Shown piece after piece: positions 25,506 through 34,168 of a stretch of 64,000 nt of DNA. The stretch's first letter is position 1; each line of letters starts with the position of its first letter. The DNA is from Leifsonia tongyongensis (lineage in GTDB: Bacteria; Actinomycetota; Actinomycetes; Actinomycetales; Microbacteriaceae), in NCBI RefSeq assembly GCF_010686705.1, contig NZ_JAAGWY010000002.1:86001-150000 (forward strand), written 5' to 3'. The notes beneath the pieces were generated by a model. That model worked only from the letters and a program-made list of their open reading frames with translations, did no database searches and was not told the origin of the DNA. The position numbers and the translations under genes are program-made.

Positions 25506-26981
25506 TCACTGCAGCGCCGACGTCAGACGCGCGACCCCGTCGAGGAATGTCGCGGAGGCCGGCTCCTTCTCCCATTCTTCGAGCGTGAGTCGGCGCCCGG
25601 CGTCGCGGTAACCCCGCTCGACGGCCCGCATGTCCGCGACGAACGACGCGCCGCGCACGAGCAGGGTCACCTCGGAGTTGAGGGCGAACGACCGGATATC
25701 CATGTTGCTCGACCCGATCACCGCCACATCGTCGTCGATCGACAGGTGCTTCGAGTGCAGGATGAACGGCGCCGGATACAACCAGATCTGCACGCCGGCC
25801 TGCAGCAGCGGCTTGTAGTAGGAGCGTTGTGCGTGCCACACCGAGCCCTGGTCGCCGATCTCCGAGACGAAGAGCTGCACGTCGAGCCCGCGTTCGCACG
25901 CCGAGGTGATCGCGTACATCATCGCCTCGTCCGGCACGAAGTACGGGCTGGTGATGATGACCCGCTCCTGCGCCGAGGTGACCAGGGTGAGGAACTGCCG
26001 CAGGTTGTTCTCGCCGTCGTAGCCCGGTCCGCTCGGCACCACCTGGCAGACCAGCGCGCTGGGCGAGGGGTCGGCGGGGATGTCGACGGCGCGGAGGTTC
26101 GCCTCCTCGCCGAGTAATTCGCCGGTCTCGAGGTACCAGTCCGAGAGGAACACCGCGTTGGTCGCCGCGACGATGGGGCCGGTGACCCTGGTCATCAGTT
26201 CTTGCCACTGCAGGCCGCGCTTGAGGTTCTTGGGGGAGTTGTAGCTGCGGTCGATGAGGTTCTGCGACCCCATGAACCCCACGCGGCCGTCGACGACGAG
26301 AAGTTTGCGGTGGTTGCGCAGATCCGGTCGCTGGTACTCGCCCTTGAACGGGCGCACCGGCAGCATGTAGCTCCATTTCACACCGATGCGATCCAGTTCG
26401 GCGAAGGTCTCGTCATGGGCGGCCACGCGGCGGGATGCGACGTAGTCGGCGAGCATCCGGACCGACACCCCGCGCTGGACGGCGCGCTCCATCGCGGCGA
26501 AGAAGCCCTTGGTCGTCGCGTCGAACGAGACGATGTAGAACTCGGCGTTGACGAACTGCGTCGCGGTGTCGATCTCGGCGGCCATCGCGTCGATGGAGGT
26601 GGTGTAGTCGCCGAGGAGCGTCGCACTGTTGCCGCCGACCGCGGGAAGCGCGCCGAGGCTGTGGTTCTGGTGCACCAGGCCCGAGAACCACGCGGGCCAG
26701 CGGGTGCGGTCGCCGGCGAGATCGAGCTCCGCAGAGCGCTGGACGATCATCCGGTTCAGTTCCGCCTGCTTCTCGCGCCGCTTCTTCGGGAGCTTCGCGT
26801 TGCCGATGAGCAGGAACAGGATGATGCCGATGAACGGGATCAGGAAGATGGCGAGCAGCCAGGCCATCGCTGCCGTCGGTTTGCGATCCCGGGGCACGAC
26901 GATGAGTGCGGTGATGCGGATCGCCAGATCGATGAGGATCAGGATGCCGCCGATGAGCGGCGGTAGCTGATCGTTCACCAT
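25506..26981 (-). CDS. cls: Cardiolipin synthase (phospholipase D type)
   Basis: A 491-aa membrane enzyme that makes cardiolipin from phosphatidylglycerol. Two N-terminal membrane segments (residues about 8-30 and 36-60) precede two HKD motifs: His224-Lys226-Asp231 in NHRKLLVVD with FMGSQN after it, and His409-Lys411-Asp416 in LHSKHLSID followed by VIGSSNMD. Length and order are normal for the family. ATG 26981 shares its A with the last base of the preceding stop codon (TGATG), so it is translationally coupled to the 57-aa gene upstream. Many actinobacteria instead use a CDP-alcohol-type enzyme, so this may be a second, stress-related synthase. Confidence 0.93.
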   Translation of the reverse strand: MVNDQLPPLIGGILILIDLAIRITALIVVPRDRKPTAAMAWLLAIFLIPFIGIILFLLIGNAKLPKKRREKQAELNRMIVQRSAELDLAGDRTRWPAWFSGLVHQNHSLGALPAVGGNSATLLGDYTTSIDAMAAEIDTATQFVNAEFYIVSFDATTKGFFAAMERAVQRGVSVRMLADYVASRRVAAHDETFAELDRIGVKWSYMLPVRPFKGEYQRPDLRNHRKLLVVDGRVGFMGSQNLIDRSYNSPKNLKRGLQWQELMTRVTGPIVAATNAVFLSDWYLETGELLGEEANLRAVDIPADPSPSALVCQVVPSGPGYDGENNLRQFLTLVTSAQERVIITSPYFVPDEAMMYAITSACERGLDVQLFVSEIGDQGSVWHAQRSYYKPLLQAGVQIWLYPAPFILHSKHLSIDDDVAVIGSSNMDIRSFALNSEVTLLVRGASFVADMRAVERGYRDAGRRLTLEEWEKEPASATFLDGVARLTSALQ

Positions 26982-27154
26982 CAGAAGTCTTCTCGACCCT
27001 CGGCGTCGATGTCGAGCGCCTTCTCGTCTTCGTCCCACTCGATGAGGACAAGATCGAGCTGGCGCCGCACCCAGTCGGGCGGCAGGGCTCCTTCCGCTTC
27101 GAGCTTCGCCAGCTGGTGTGCGCGCTGGGCTGCGTTTCCGGTGAGATCGTCCAT
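26981..27154 (-). CDS. Small acidic protein coupled to cardiolipin synthase
   Basis: A 57-aa hydrophilic protein, MDDLTGNAAQ start, with a helical AHQLAKLEAEGALPPDWVRRQ core and an acidic end (EWDEDEKALDIDAEG). ATG 27154 has GGAAGGGAA upstream and the stop overlaps the cls start by one base. Function unknown; the coupling suggests it binds or regulates the synthase or simply drives its translation. A hairpin repeat lies upstream at 27214-27282. Confidence 0.75.
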   Translation of the reverse strand: MDDLTGNAAQRAHQLAKLEAEGALPPDWVRRQLDLVLIEWDEDEKALDIDAEGREDF

Positions 27155-27213
27155 GTGCGTTCCCTTCCGAGACCGAGTCTGCCGCGAGCGGCGCGCGCGC
27201 ACAATGACCGCTG

Positions 27214-27282
27214 TGCCCGCCACCTCGGGACGAGCCCGCCACGTCGAGGTGGCAGGGACGTCTCCAGCCGGCGGGGACACAC
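27214..27282. repeat. Dispersed hairpin repeat, copy A (diverged)
   Basis: Built like the copies at 41622, 42225 and 44020: GTGCCCGCCACCTCGGGAC, then GAGCCCGCCACGTCGAGG, then a complementary half ending GGCGGGGACAC. The right half is the most diverged of the four. It sits between the transaldolase stop and the 57-aa gene and could also terminate or attenuate transcription. Confidence 0.65.
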
Positions 27283-27306
27283 GCGTAGCGGCCTGCCGGC
27301 GCACGG

Positions 27307-28392
27307 TCAGGCGGCCGCGACGATGCCCAGCAGTCGCTCCCAGGAGGCGGAGAAGATCTCGATCCCTTGGGCCTCGAGCGTCGACGCGACGTCGGCCATC
27401 GAGATCCCCTCGTCCTCGAGCAGGGCGAAGACGTTCCGGGCGTCGCCGAGGTTTCCGGTGATCGCATCGGCCGAGATCGAGCCGTGCTCCCACACGGCCT
27501 CGAGGGTCTTCTCGGGCATCGTGCTCACGGTCTGGGGAGCGACCAGCTCTTCGACGTACACCGTGTCGCGCATCCGCGCGCTCTTGACGCCGGTCGACGC
27601 CCAGAGCGGGCGCTGCCAGTTCGCGCCGGCCGCCTCCAACGCCTGCCAGCGCGGCGTGCGCAGCGTCTGCTCGAAGATCTCGTATGCGAGGCGCGCGTTC
27701 GCGATCGCGGCGCGCCCCTCCAGCCCGGAATCCGCGCGCCCGAGGGCCTCGAGCCGCCGATCGACCTCGACGTCGACACGCGAGACGAAGAACGATGCGA
27801 CCGACTGGATCGTGTCGAGCTGCAGTCCCGCCTCCTTCGCCCGCTCCAGCCCGGACAGGTAGGCGTCGACGACCTCCCGGTAGCGGTCGAGTCCGAAGAT
27901 GAGTGTGACATTGACGCTGATGCCCGCCGCCGTCGCATTGCGGATCGCAGCGATCCCCGCCGCCGTCGCCGGGATCTTGACGAACAGGTTCTCGCGGTCG
28001 ACAGCCGACCGCAGGCGGTGCGCTTCGGCAAGGGTCGCGGCGGGAGCGTGGGCGACCGCGGGACTCACCTCGATCGAGACGCGGCCATCCACGCCTTCCG
28101 TCGCGTCGAACGTCGGCCGGAGCACGTCGCAGGCGGACCGCACGTCCGCGGTCATCAGCCCGAAGGCCGTCTCGGCGGGGCTCGACCCGGCGCGGTGCAG
28201 CTCGGCCAGTTGGCTCTCGTAGGCGCCCGTGCCGGCGAAAGCGTTCGCGAAGATCGTCGGGTTGGTCGTGATACCCACCACATCACGCTCGGCGATCAGC
28301 CGGGCGAGGCCCCCCGAGAGGATCCGTTCCCGCGACAGGTCGTCCAGCCAGATGCTCACACCTGCCCTGCGCAGCTCGCGTGTCACACTCAT
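27307..28392 (-). CDS. tal: Transaldolase
   Basis: A 361-aa pentose-phosphate enzyme that transfers a dihydroxyacetone unit between sugar phosphates through a Schiff base. The catalytic lysine is Lys139 in NLFVKIPAT; ITTNPTIFANAF at residues 41-52 and ISVNVTLIFGLDRY after it are family signatures. Length fits the long actinobacterial type. ATG 28392 is used. It is not next to transketolase or glucose-6-phosphate dehydrogenase, unlike the usual operon, so it may be a second copy. FolE lies upstream in the same direction with a 94-bp gap. Confidence 0.94.
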   Translation of the reverse strand: MSVTRELRRAGVSIWLDDLSRERILSGGLARLIAERDVVGITTNPTIFANAFAGTGAYESQLAELHRAGSSPAETAFGLMTADVRSACDVLRPTFDATEGVDGRVSIEVSPAVAHAPAATLAEAHRLRSAVDRENLFVKIPATAAGIAAIRNATAAGISVNVTLIFGLDRYREVVDAYLSGLERAKEAGLQLDTIQSVASFFVSRVDVEVDRRLEALGRADSGLEGRAAIANARLAYEIFEQTLRTPRWQALEAAGANWQRPLWASTGVKSARMRDTVYVEELVAPQTVSTMPEKTLEAVWEHGSISADAITGNLGDARNVFALLEDEGISMADVASTLEAQGIEIFSASWERLLGIVAAA

Positions 28393-28486
28393 GAGCCGAT
28401 GCCCTCCCTCACCGCGACGACCTGGTCGGAACCGGGTCGGATGGCTTCGCCGTAGACATGTCTGCTACTTTCTGGTCGCGGTCGCG

Positions 28487-29074
28487 CTAGTCTCGGTCGC
28501 GCAGCGCGGTGAGGAAGTGGTCCCGGCCATGCGAGGCCAGCGCGCCGGTGAAACGCGAGGTACGCGTCCGCGCGGTCGGCGCAAGCGCACCCCGGATAGA
28601 CATGCACAGGTGTTCCGCTTCGAGCACGACGCCGACGCCGTTGGGCATGAGCTCGGCGTCGAGGTAGTCGGCGATCTCGACGGTGAGCCGCTCCTGCAGC
28701 TGCAGGCCGTGGGCGAAATGGTCGACGACTCGTGCGAGTTTGGAGAGCCCGAGCAGCCGCGCCCCGGGCAGGTAGCCGACGTGGGCGACACCGCGGAACG
28801 GGAGCAGGTGGTGGGCGCACAACGAGGTGAAGGGGATGTCGCGCACGAGCACCAGCTCGTCGTAGCCCTCCTCGTTGGGGAACGTCGTCATGGTGAGGGC
28901 TTCCCGGCGGAGCAGCTCTCGGTACGACGCTGCGACGCGGCGTGGCGTCTCCACGAGGTTGGGGTCGTCGAGGTCCTGGCCGAGGGCGAGGAGCAGTTCT
29001 GCCACCGCGTTCTCCGAGCGCCGGTCGGGCAGCGAGGCCGTGATCCGTTCGCCTGTCTCCTGCAGCAGCGACAT
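28487..29074 (-). CDS. folE: GTP cyclohydrolase I
   Basis: A 195-aa enzyme that converts GTP to dihydroneopterin triphosphate, the first step of folate and tetrahydrobiopterin synthesis. Zinc ligands Cys86, His89 and Cys157 are visible in TSLCAHHLLPF and AEHLCMSIRG. ATG 29074 has AAGGGGG upstream. It stands apart from other folate genes and shares a promoter region with a SufR-like regulator, so it may be an extra, regulated copy. A TTGACA box (29148-29143) and TACGCT (29124-29119) with an 18-bp spacer form its promoter. Confidence 0.95.
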   Translation of the reverse strand: MSLLQETGERITASLPDRRSENAVAELLLALGQDLDDPNLVETPRRVAASYRELLRREALTMTTFPNEEGYDELVLVRDIPFTSLCAHHLLPFRGVAHVGYLPGARLLGLSKLARVVDHFAHGLQLQERLTVEIADYLDAELMPNGVGVVLEAEHLCMSIRGALAPTARTRTSRFTGALASHGRDHFLTALRDRD

Positions 29075-29118
29075 CGCCGCCCCCTTCTCGTACCATCGGC
29101 TGTGTGCGTCAGTTGTGC

Positions 29119-29148
29119 TGAGCGTAAGTTCGTTTCATTTCTTTTGTC
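29119..29148 (-). promoter_or_regulatory. folE promoter
   Basis: On the minus strand a consensus -35 TTGACA (29148-29143) and -10 TACGCT (29124-29119) are separated by 18 bp. The AT-rich stretch is shared with the divergent regulator promoter. Confidence 0.7.
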
Positions 29149-29168
29149 AAGATGTACTTTTTTAGAGA

Positions 29169-29174
29169 TAGGAT
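29169..29174 (+). promoter_or_regulatory. -10 box (TAGGAT) of a leaderless promoter
   Basis: Six bases (GACCGC) before ATG 29181 of the SufR-like gene, with no ribosome site. The two divergent transcripts start about 70 bp apart. Confidence 0.55.
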
Positions 29175-29180
29175 GACCGC

Positions 29181-29870
29181 ATGAGCCAGTCCCTGCATGC
29201 GGACCCCGCAACGGACCCCGCAACACACACGGCGACGCTCGTCCTCGCGGCGCTCGCCGATCCCTCGCGCCGAGCCCTCTTCGAGGCCGTCCGCCGCAGT
29301 GACCACGCACTCGGGCGCGACGAGCTCGCCGAGCAGGCCGGGCTCGCCCGCGCGACGGCAGCATTCCATCTCGACAGGCTCGTCGACGTCGGTGCACTCA
29401 CCGTCGAATTCGAGCGTCGTTCCGGCCGCACCGGGCCCGGCGCCGGACGGCCGGCGAAGCTGTATTCGTTAGCGAATGACGAGCTCACCGCATCCGTTCC
29501 CGCCCGCCAATACGTGCTCGCCGGCGACATGCTCGCCGAAGCGGCCGAGTACTCCGACAGCACGGGGGTGCCCGTGCGCGACGCTCTCGTCCAGACGGCA
29601 GAGGTCCGGGGGCACGAGCTCGGCAGCGACCAGGTTCCGCTCGTCGACACCCTTGTGGGCATCGGCTACGCGCCCGTCGCGTGCGACGGCGGCTATCGGC
29701 TCACGAACTGCCCCTTCCACCGGCTGGCGGCACGACACACGGATCTCATCTGCACGGCGAACACCGCCTTCGTACGCGGCCTCACCGACGAGTCGGCCGA
29801 ACCGCGCGAGGTGTGGCTCGAACCGACGGAAGGCGAATGCTGCGTGCGGATCGGAGGGGCGCACCCATGA
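29181..29870 (+). CDS. ArsR/SufR-like winged-helix regulator with cysteine-rich C-terminus
   Basis: A 229-aa regulator. The winged helix (residues about 20-95) has DELAEQAGLARATAAFHLDRL. The C-terminal domain has NCPFHRLAARH, LICTANTAFVRG and EGECCVRI, the cysteine pattern by which SufR-type repressors hold an iron-sulfur cluster. It could thus sense iron, oxygen or nitrosative stress. The first residues are a short DPATDPATHTAT repeat. ATG 29181 is probably leaderless. It is divergent from folE and overlaps the nitronate monooxygenase gene by four bases (ATGA), so it likely controls both; no SUF genes are nearby. Confidence 0.85.
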   Translation: MSQSLHADPATDPATHTATLVLAALADPSRRALFEAVRRSDHALGRDELAEQAGLARATAAFHLDRLVDVGALTVEFERRSGRTGPGAGRPAKLYSLANDELTASVPARQYVLAGDMLAEAAEYSDSTGVPVRDALVQTAEVRGHELGSDQVPLVDTLVGIGYAPVACDGGYRLTNCPFHRLAARHTDLICTANTAFVRGLTDESAEPREVWLEPTEGECCVRIGGAHP

Positions 29871-30940
29871 ATCAGCTGACCTCGCTGCTCGGAATCGATA
29901 TCCCCGTGCTGCTCGGGCCGTTCGGCGGAATGTCGTCTGCCGAGCTGACGGCCGACGTCAGCGAGTACGGCGGTCTGGGCGCTTTCGGCCTCTACGGCTA
30001 TGACGCCGAGCGGATCGGCCAGGCCTTCGCTGCGATCCGGGCACGCACCGCTCGACCTTTCGCGGTCAACCTCTGGCTCACCGGCGACGAACCCGCGATC
30101 AGCGACGCCGAATTCGACACGTTCGTCGAGGCCCTTCGCCCGTTCTTCGATGAGCTGGGCATCCCCGTGCCGTCCCGGCCCGCCCGATTCCTGCCGACCT
30201 TCGCGGAACAGCTCGAAGCGGTCATCGCGAGCGAGCCTGCCGTGATCAGTTTCGTCTACGGTGTCCCGCCGGCCGAGGTCGTCGATGCCGCCCGCGCCCG
30301 CGGGATCGTCCTCCTGGGAACCGCCACCACGGTCGACGAAGCGGTCGCTCTCGAACGCAGCGGGGTCGATGTGATCGTCGCAACCGGGATGGAGGCAGCG
30401 GGACATCGCGTCTCGTTCCTGCGCGTTCCCGAGGAGTCGATCGTCGGGACGTTCGCCCTCATCCCGCAGGTCGTCGACGCGGTGCGTGTTCCCGTCGTCG
30501 CGGCGGGCGGAATCGCCGATCGCCGCGGTGTGCGAGCGGCCTTCGCTCTCGGCGCATCCGGAGTCCAGGTCGGTACGGCTTTCCTGGCGACACGGCAGTC
30601 GGCGGCCAACGATGCGCACCGGCAGGCGATCGCCGAGGCGTCCGCCGACGCAAGCGTGCTCACCCGCGCGATGAGCGGCCGGCTTGCGCGCGGGCTACCG
30701 AACAGAGCCATCCGCTCGATCGAAGCCGGCCGTGTCATCGCGCCGTTCCCCATCCAGAACTGGCTGACCGGGCAGTTCCGGGCGGAGGCAGTACGACGGG
30801 GAATCGGCGAACTCCAGTCGCTCTGGCTCGGGCAGGCTGCGCCGCTGGCGCGCCACACCGATGCCCGGGACGTCTTCGACGAGCTCGCCGCCGGCGTGCC
30901 GCCCCTCGAGCCGTCCGACGATCCGCCGAGTCGTCGGTAA
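29867..30940 (+). CDS. Nitronate monooxygenase (2-nitropropane dioxygenase family)
   Basis: A 357-aa FMN enzyme with a TIM barrel that oxidises nitroalkane anions such as propionate-3-nitronate. His180 in GMEAAGHRVSF is the expected catalytic residue; the phosphate-binding loops VVAAGGIADRRG and LGASGVQVGTAFL are typical. ATG 29867 overlaps the stop of the SufR-like regulator. Linking it to an Fe-S/NO-type sensor suggests a role in nitro-compound or nitrosative stress, which is inference. Related enzymes include enoyl reductases and IMP-dehydrogenase-like proteins, but the GH motif favours this call. Confidence 0.9.
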   Translation: MNQLTSLLGIDIPVLLGPFGGMSSAELTADVSEYGGLGAFGLYGYDAERIGQAFAAIRARTARPFAVNLWLTGDEPAISDAEFDTFVEALRPFFDELGIPVPSRPARFLPTFAEQLEAVIASEPAVISFVYGVPPAEVVDAARARGIVLLGTATTVDEAVALERSGVDVIVATGMEAAGHRVSFLRVPEESIVGTFALIPQVVDAVRVPVVAAGGIADRRGVRAAFALGASGVQVGTAFLATRQSAANDAHRQAIAEASADASVLTRAMSGRLARGLPNRAIRSIEAGRVIAPFPIQNWLTGQFRAEAVRRGIGELQSLWLGQAAPLARHTDARDVFDELAAGVPPLEPSDDPPSRR

Positions 30941-31062
30941 CGACCGGAGGGCCTCCGCTTTTCGACCTGTGACCGGCCGCGTTATCTTGCTTGCCAGCCG
31001 CGTGTCCAAGGTGTAGACCGAATTGGTCCGGCTGTATTGAACGCGAGCACTCGGGAGTGGAC

Positions 31063-32241
31063 ATGACCGACAGCGGGCCTTCTCCCGAAGCGCCGACACC
31101 TTCGGCCGACACGACGCCGCCGGCCGGCACGACACCCGAGGATGCGAGACCGACTCGTCCTCGCCGCCGGCGCGGCTGGTCGATCGCGATCGTCGCCGTG
31201 ATCGTCGCGCTCGTGGTCGGCGGACTCCTCGGCTGGGGAGTCGGCCGCCTCGGCGCTACGCGGGCGGCATCGTCGTCGGGCAGCAGCGGAAACGGCAACA
31301 CCTGCAACGCGATCACGGTCGCGAACGAGGTCCTCCCCGCGATCGTGACGGTGTCGGCGGCGGGGGAGTCGGGCGCGGGAACGGGAACAGGTGAGTTCAT
31401 CCGCAAAGACGGCTACATCGTGACCAACAACCATGTCATCTCGACGGCCGTCCCCGGGGGCGCCATCAGTGTGCTGCTCTCGAGCGGCGCCCACTTTCCC
31501 GCCCAGCTCGTCGGGCGCGACCCACGGTCAGACCTGGCCGTGCTGAAGATCGACGACGGTTCCTCGCTTCCGGTGGTGCCGTGGGGCAAGTCGTCCGATC
31601 TCGTGGTCGGCCAGCCCGTGGTCGCCCTGGGCGCACCCCTCGGGCTCTCCGGCACCGTCACGTCGGGCATCGTCAGCGCGCTCGGCCGCACGGTTCCCGT
31701 GCCGAGCGACAACGGCCACAACGCCATCCTCGCCAACGCCATCCAGACGGATGCGTCCATCAACCCGGGCAATTCGGGTGGCGCGCTCGTGACGTGCGAG
31801 GGGTCGCTGATCGGCATCAACACGGCGATCGCGACCGTGCCGAACGCATCCGGCGTGTCCGGCGGCGGGAGCGTCGGAATCGGTTTCGCCATCCCGTCCG
31901 ACTTCGCCCAGGCGATCGTCGCCCAGCTCATCGACACCGGCCAGGTCACGTATCCGTCGTTCGGTATCTCCGTCGCGCCGATCCCGCCTGCCGCGGCCGA
32001 AGACCTGAAGGTGCCGGGCGGCCTGTACGTCCAATCCGTCGTCGCAGGCGGTCCGTCGGCGCAGGCGGGCATCCAGGCGGGCGATGTCATCACCGAGGTC
32101 AACGGCCACGCAGCCACGAGCGTCGACATCCTCACGCAGACGGTGATGACGACGAAGGCGGGCGAGAAGGTGCCCGTCACGTACCTGCGCGAGGGCCAGA
32201 CCCATACGACCACGGTCACCCTGCAGACCCCGGCGTCCTGA
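31063..32241 (+). CDS. HtrA/DegP-type membrane-anchored serine protease with PDZ domain
   Basis: A 392-aa envelope protease that degrades or refolds damaged proteins outside the membrane. A Pro-Thr-rich cytoplasmic tail (1-33) is followed by RRRR, one membrane segment (40-62) and a Ser/Gly linker, then a trypsin-like domain with His124 in TNNHVIS, Asp157 in RSDLAVLK and Ser238 in NPGNSGGAL. One PDZ domain (about 300-392) follows with GDVITEVNG. Typical actinobacterial layout. ATG 31063 has CGGGAG upstream. No stress-response sigma or two-component gene adjoins, so its control is unknown. Confidence 0.93.
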   Translation: MTDSGPSPEAPTPSADTTPPAGTTPEDARPTRPRRRRGWSIAIVAVIVALVVGGLLGWGVGRLGATRAASSSGSSGNGNTCNAITVANEVLPAIVTVSAAGESGAGTGTGEFIRKDGYIVTNNHVISTAVPGGAISVLLSSGAHFPAQLVGRDPRSDLAVLKIDDGSSLPVVPWGKSSDLVVGQPVVALGAPLGLSGTVTSGIVSALGRTVPVPSDNGHNAILANAIQTDASINPGNSGGALVTCEGSLIGINTAIATVPNASGVSGGGSVGIGFAIPSDFAQAIVAQLIDTGQVTYPSFGISVAPIPPAAAEDLKVPGGLYVQSVVAGGPSAQAGIQAGDVITEVNGHAATSVDILTQTVMTTKAGEKVPVTYLREGQTHTTTVTLQTPAS

Positions 32242-32252
32242 AAGGATGGGGC

Positions 32253-33068
32253 ATGCCCATCCTGAACAAGGACATGCAGGTCTGCATGTCGCTCGCAGCA
32301 CGGCCGAGCAACATCGGCACGCGATTCCACAACTACCTGTACGACGAACTGGGTCTCAACTTCATCTACAAGGCATTCACGACGACCGATCTCGAGGGGG
32401 CGGTGCGCGGCATCCGCGCGCTCGGCATCCGCGGATGCTCGGTCTCGATGCCGTTCAAAGAGGCGATCATCCCGCTGGTCGACGTCATGGAGCCGTCGGC
32501 CGCCGCCATCCAGTCCGTGAACACGGTCGTCAACGACGACGGCGTCCTGACGGCGTCGAACACGGATTACGAGGCGGTCGCGCAGCTGCTGGCCGAGCAT
32601 CAGGTCGACCCGCGTCAGAGCGTGCTGGTGCGCGGGTCGGGCGGGATGGCGTCAGCCGTCGTCGCAGCATGCCGCGACGCCGGCTTCGACGACCTCACGA
32701 TCGTGGCGCGCAATCCCGAGGCCGGCCCGGCTCTTGCCGGGCGCTACGGCTTCGCCTGGGTGGCGGATGACCCGGCTCCCGGCTTCGACGTGCTCGTCAA
32801 CGTGACGCCGCTCGGGATGCGCGGGGACGCGGAAGACGTGCTGGCGTTCGGCCCCGAGCACATCGAGCGCGCATCCACTGTGTTCGACGTCGTGGCGTTC
32901 CCGTCGGAGACGCCGCTGATCGCGGCCGGGCGCGCCGCCGGCAAGCGGCTGATCACCGGAGCCGAGGTGATCGCGTTGCAGGCGGCGCGCCAGTTCGAGC
33001 GTTACACCGGCGTCCGCCTGACGGCCGACCAGGTCGCCCGAGCGTCGGAGTTCTCCCGCGCCGAGTGA
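32253..33068 (+). CDS. Shikimate 5-dehydrogenase-like protein
   Basis: A 271-aa AroE/YdiB-type oxidoreductase. The catalytic Lys69 and Asp105 are present in VSMPFKEAI and SNTDYEAV, and a GSGGMASAV nucleotide loop follows near residue 133. The start MPILNKDMQVCMSLAARPSN lacks the usual VxGxPxxHSxSP shikimate-binding start, so it may be the divergent AroE3-type enzyme acting on another substrate rather than the main aroE. ATG 32253 is 11 bases after the HtrA stop, behind AAAGGATGGGG, so it shares the HtrA transcript. Confidence 0.88.
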   Translation: MPILNKDMQVCMSLAARPSNIGTRFHNYLYDELGLNFIYKAFTTTDLEGAVRGIRALGIRGCSVSMPFKEAIIPLVDVMEPSAAAIQSVNTVVNDDGVLTASNTDYEAVAQLLAEHQVDPRQSVLVRGSGGMASAVVAACRDAGFDDLTIVARNPEAGPALAGRYGFAWVADDPAPGFDVLVNVTPLGMRGDAEDVLAFGPEHIERASTVFDVVAFPSETPLIAAGRAAGKRLITGAEVIALQAARQFERYTGVRLTADQVARASEFSRAE

Positions 33069-33105
33069 GCGTCACCCGCGATCTTCCACGCGTCCCAGCG
33101 ACGAG

Positions 33106-33154
33106 TTGGCAGTCGTGGCTGCTCTGATCGACGTAAGACAACCACAACTGCCAA
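33106..33154. terminator. Inverted repeat between convergent genes
   Basis: Arms of 16 bp (33106-33121 and 33139-33154, TTGGCAGT..GTGG type) match with two mismatches around a 17-base loop. It lies between two stop codons, so it probably acts as a two-way terminator; no T-run. Confidence 0.5.
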
Positions 33155-33160
33155 GTCGAC

Positions 33161-33493
33161 TCATTCGTCGTCGAGGTCGGCCAGTGCCTCGGCTGCGAGC
33201 TCGATCTCGACCGCGAGGGCCTGGACGATGTTGCCCGTCGCCGCGGCGACGCGAGCGGTTCCGACGATGGGGGCGATCGCGAGCAGGACGCCCCGGACCG
33301 CATCCGCGTCGAGCCCGACATCGCTGGCCGCACCGATGTTCAGCGAATACGACACGGGCGGTGCGTCGACCGCGACCAGTGCCGCGATGCGGACCAGCAT
33401 CAGGGTCTCCGGGTCGAGTGTGGATGCCGCCAGTGAGTCGGCCGTCATCTGCGCGAGGAGGTCGAGGACAGGGGCGCCGTTCGAGTCAGCCAT
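33161..33493 (-). CDS. Carboxymuconolactone decarboxylase/AhpD-like protein
   Basis: A 110-aa all-helical protein. LDPETLMLVRIAALVAVDAPP and GAASDVGLDADAVRGVLLAIAPIVG match the CMD/AhpD helical core. The Cys-x-x-Cys of AhpD is missing, so disulfide-linked peroxidase activity is unlikely; a decarboxylase-like or purely structural role is possible. The acidic C-terminus ends ALADLDDE. ATG 33493 has AAGGAA upstream. It is divergent from a membrane-protein gene. Confidence 0.82.
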   Translation of the reverse strand: MADSNGAPVLDLLAQMTADSLAASTLDPETLMLVRIAALVAVDAPPVSYSLNIGAASDVGLDADAVRGVLLAIAPIVGTARVAAATGNIVQALAVEIELAAEALADLDDE

Positions 33494-33598
33494 AATGGTT
33501 CCTTCGTTTCGGGGTCGGTGGTGGACAGCTCTCATCGCACACGACGTTCGCGCCGCGCGCATCACCTGAACCGGGTGAGACGCGCCGCCCCATCGTTC

Positions 33599-33604
33599 TA
33601 GGCT
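33599..33604 (+). promoter_or_regulatory. -10 box (TAGGCT) of a leaderless promoter
   Basis: Seven bases before ATG 33612 with no purine-rich ribosome site between. Confidence 0.5.
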
Positions 33605-33611
33605 GGGGCTC

Positions 33612-34157
33612 ATGGCGGCACGGGACGGCTGGAAGATCCCGCCGGTTCAGCACCCGGAAGGGCATCCTCGGCGGGCTTCCTGGGCCCGGCGCAACATCGT
33701 CACGCCCCAGTTCGTCTCGGGCACGGTCCTGGTGAGTGTGGTCATCTCGGTCGCCGACGAAAGTCGCGGTCTCGTCAACGTGTTCACCATCACCGCCGTC
33801 AGCGTGCTGGTGTTCTGGGCCACCGACGTCTTCGTGCAGGCGCTTGCGGCGGAGGGGCGCGAGCCGGACGAGCCCATCCATCTCCGTGTCTCCGTGCGCC
33901 TTGCGCTGCACCGCGCGAAGGGCCTGCTGCTGGCGGCGGCCGCCCCGTTGTTCATCCTCCTGGTCGGGGTGAACGGCCTCCGCGCGGGACAGAACGCCTA
34001 CTGGGCGGCGCTGCTCTCCGGCGTGGTTATCCTCGGCGGAGTCGGCTGGGTGGCGTTCTCGAAGCGCGGCATCCCCTGGTATGGGCACCTTCTCGGGTCG
34101 CTCGCGACGGCGAGCCTGGGCGCCATGGTGATGATCCTCAAGATCCTGCTGCAGTAG
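33612..34157 (+). CDS. Four-segment membrane protein, unknown family
   Basis: A 181-aa protein with a basic, Pro-rich start (HPEGHPRRASWARRN), then about four or five hydrophobic segments including ITAVSVLVFWATDVFVQAL, AKGLLLAAAAPLFILLVG and ALLSGVVILGGVGWVAFS. The motif FWATDVF in the second segment and the acidic loop GREPDEPIHLR are notable. The pattern is reminiscent of small membrane proteins next to low-temperature or antibiotic-stress genes, but I do not recognise the family. ATG 33612 is probably leaderless. Confidence 0.75.
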   Translation: MAARDGWKIPPVQHPEGHPRRASWARRNIVTPQFVSGTVLVSVVISVADESRGLVNVFTITAVSVLVFWATDVFVQALAAEGREPDEPIHLRVSVRLALHRAKGLLLAAAAPLFILLVGVNGLRAGQNAYWAALLSGVVILGGVGWVAFSKRGIPWYGHLLGSLATASLGAMVMILKILLQ

Positions 34158-34168
34158 GCGACGGCGGA

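Noticed and set aside
30944-30962. Palindrome after the nitronate monooxygenase gene followed by TTTT
   Set aside because: The symmetric GGAGGGCCTCC leaves too little loop for a real hairpin, so I did not list it as a terminator.
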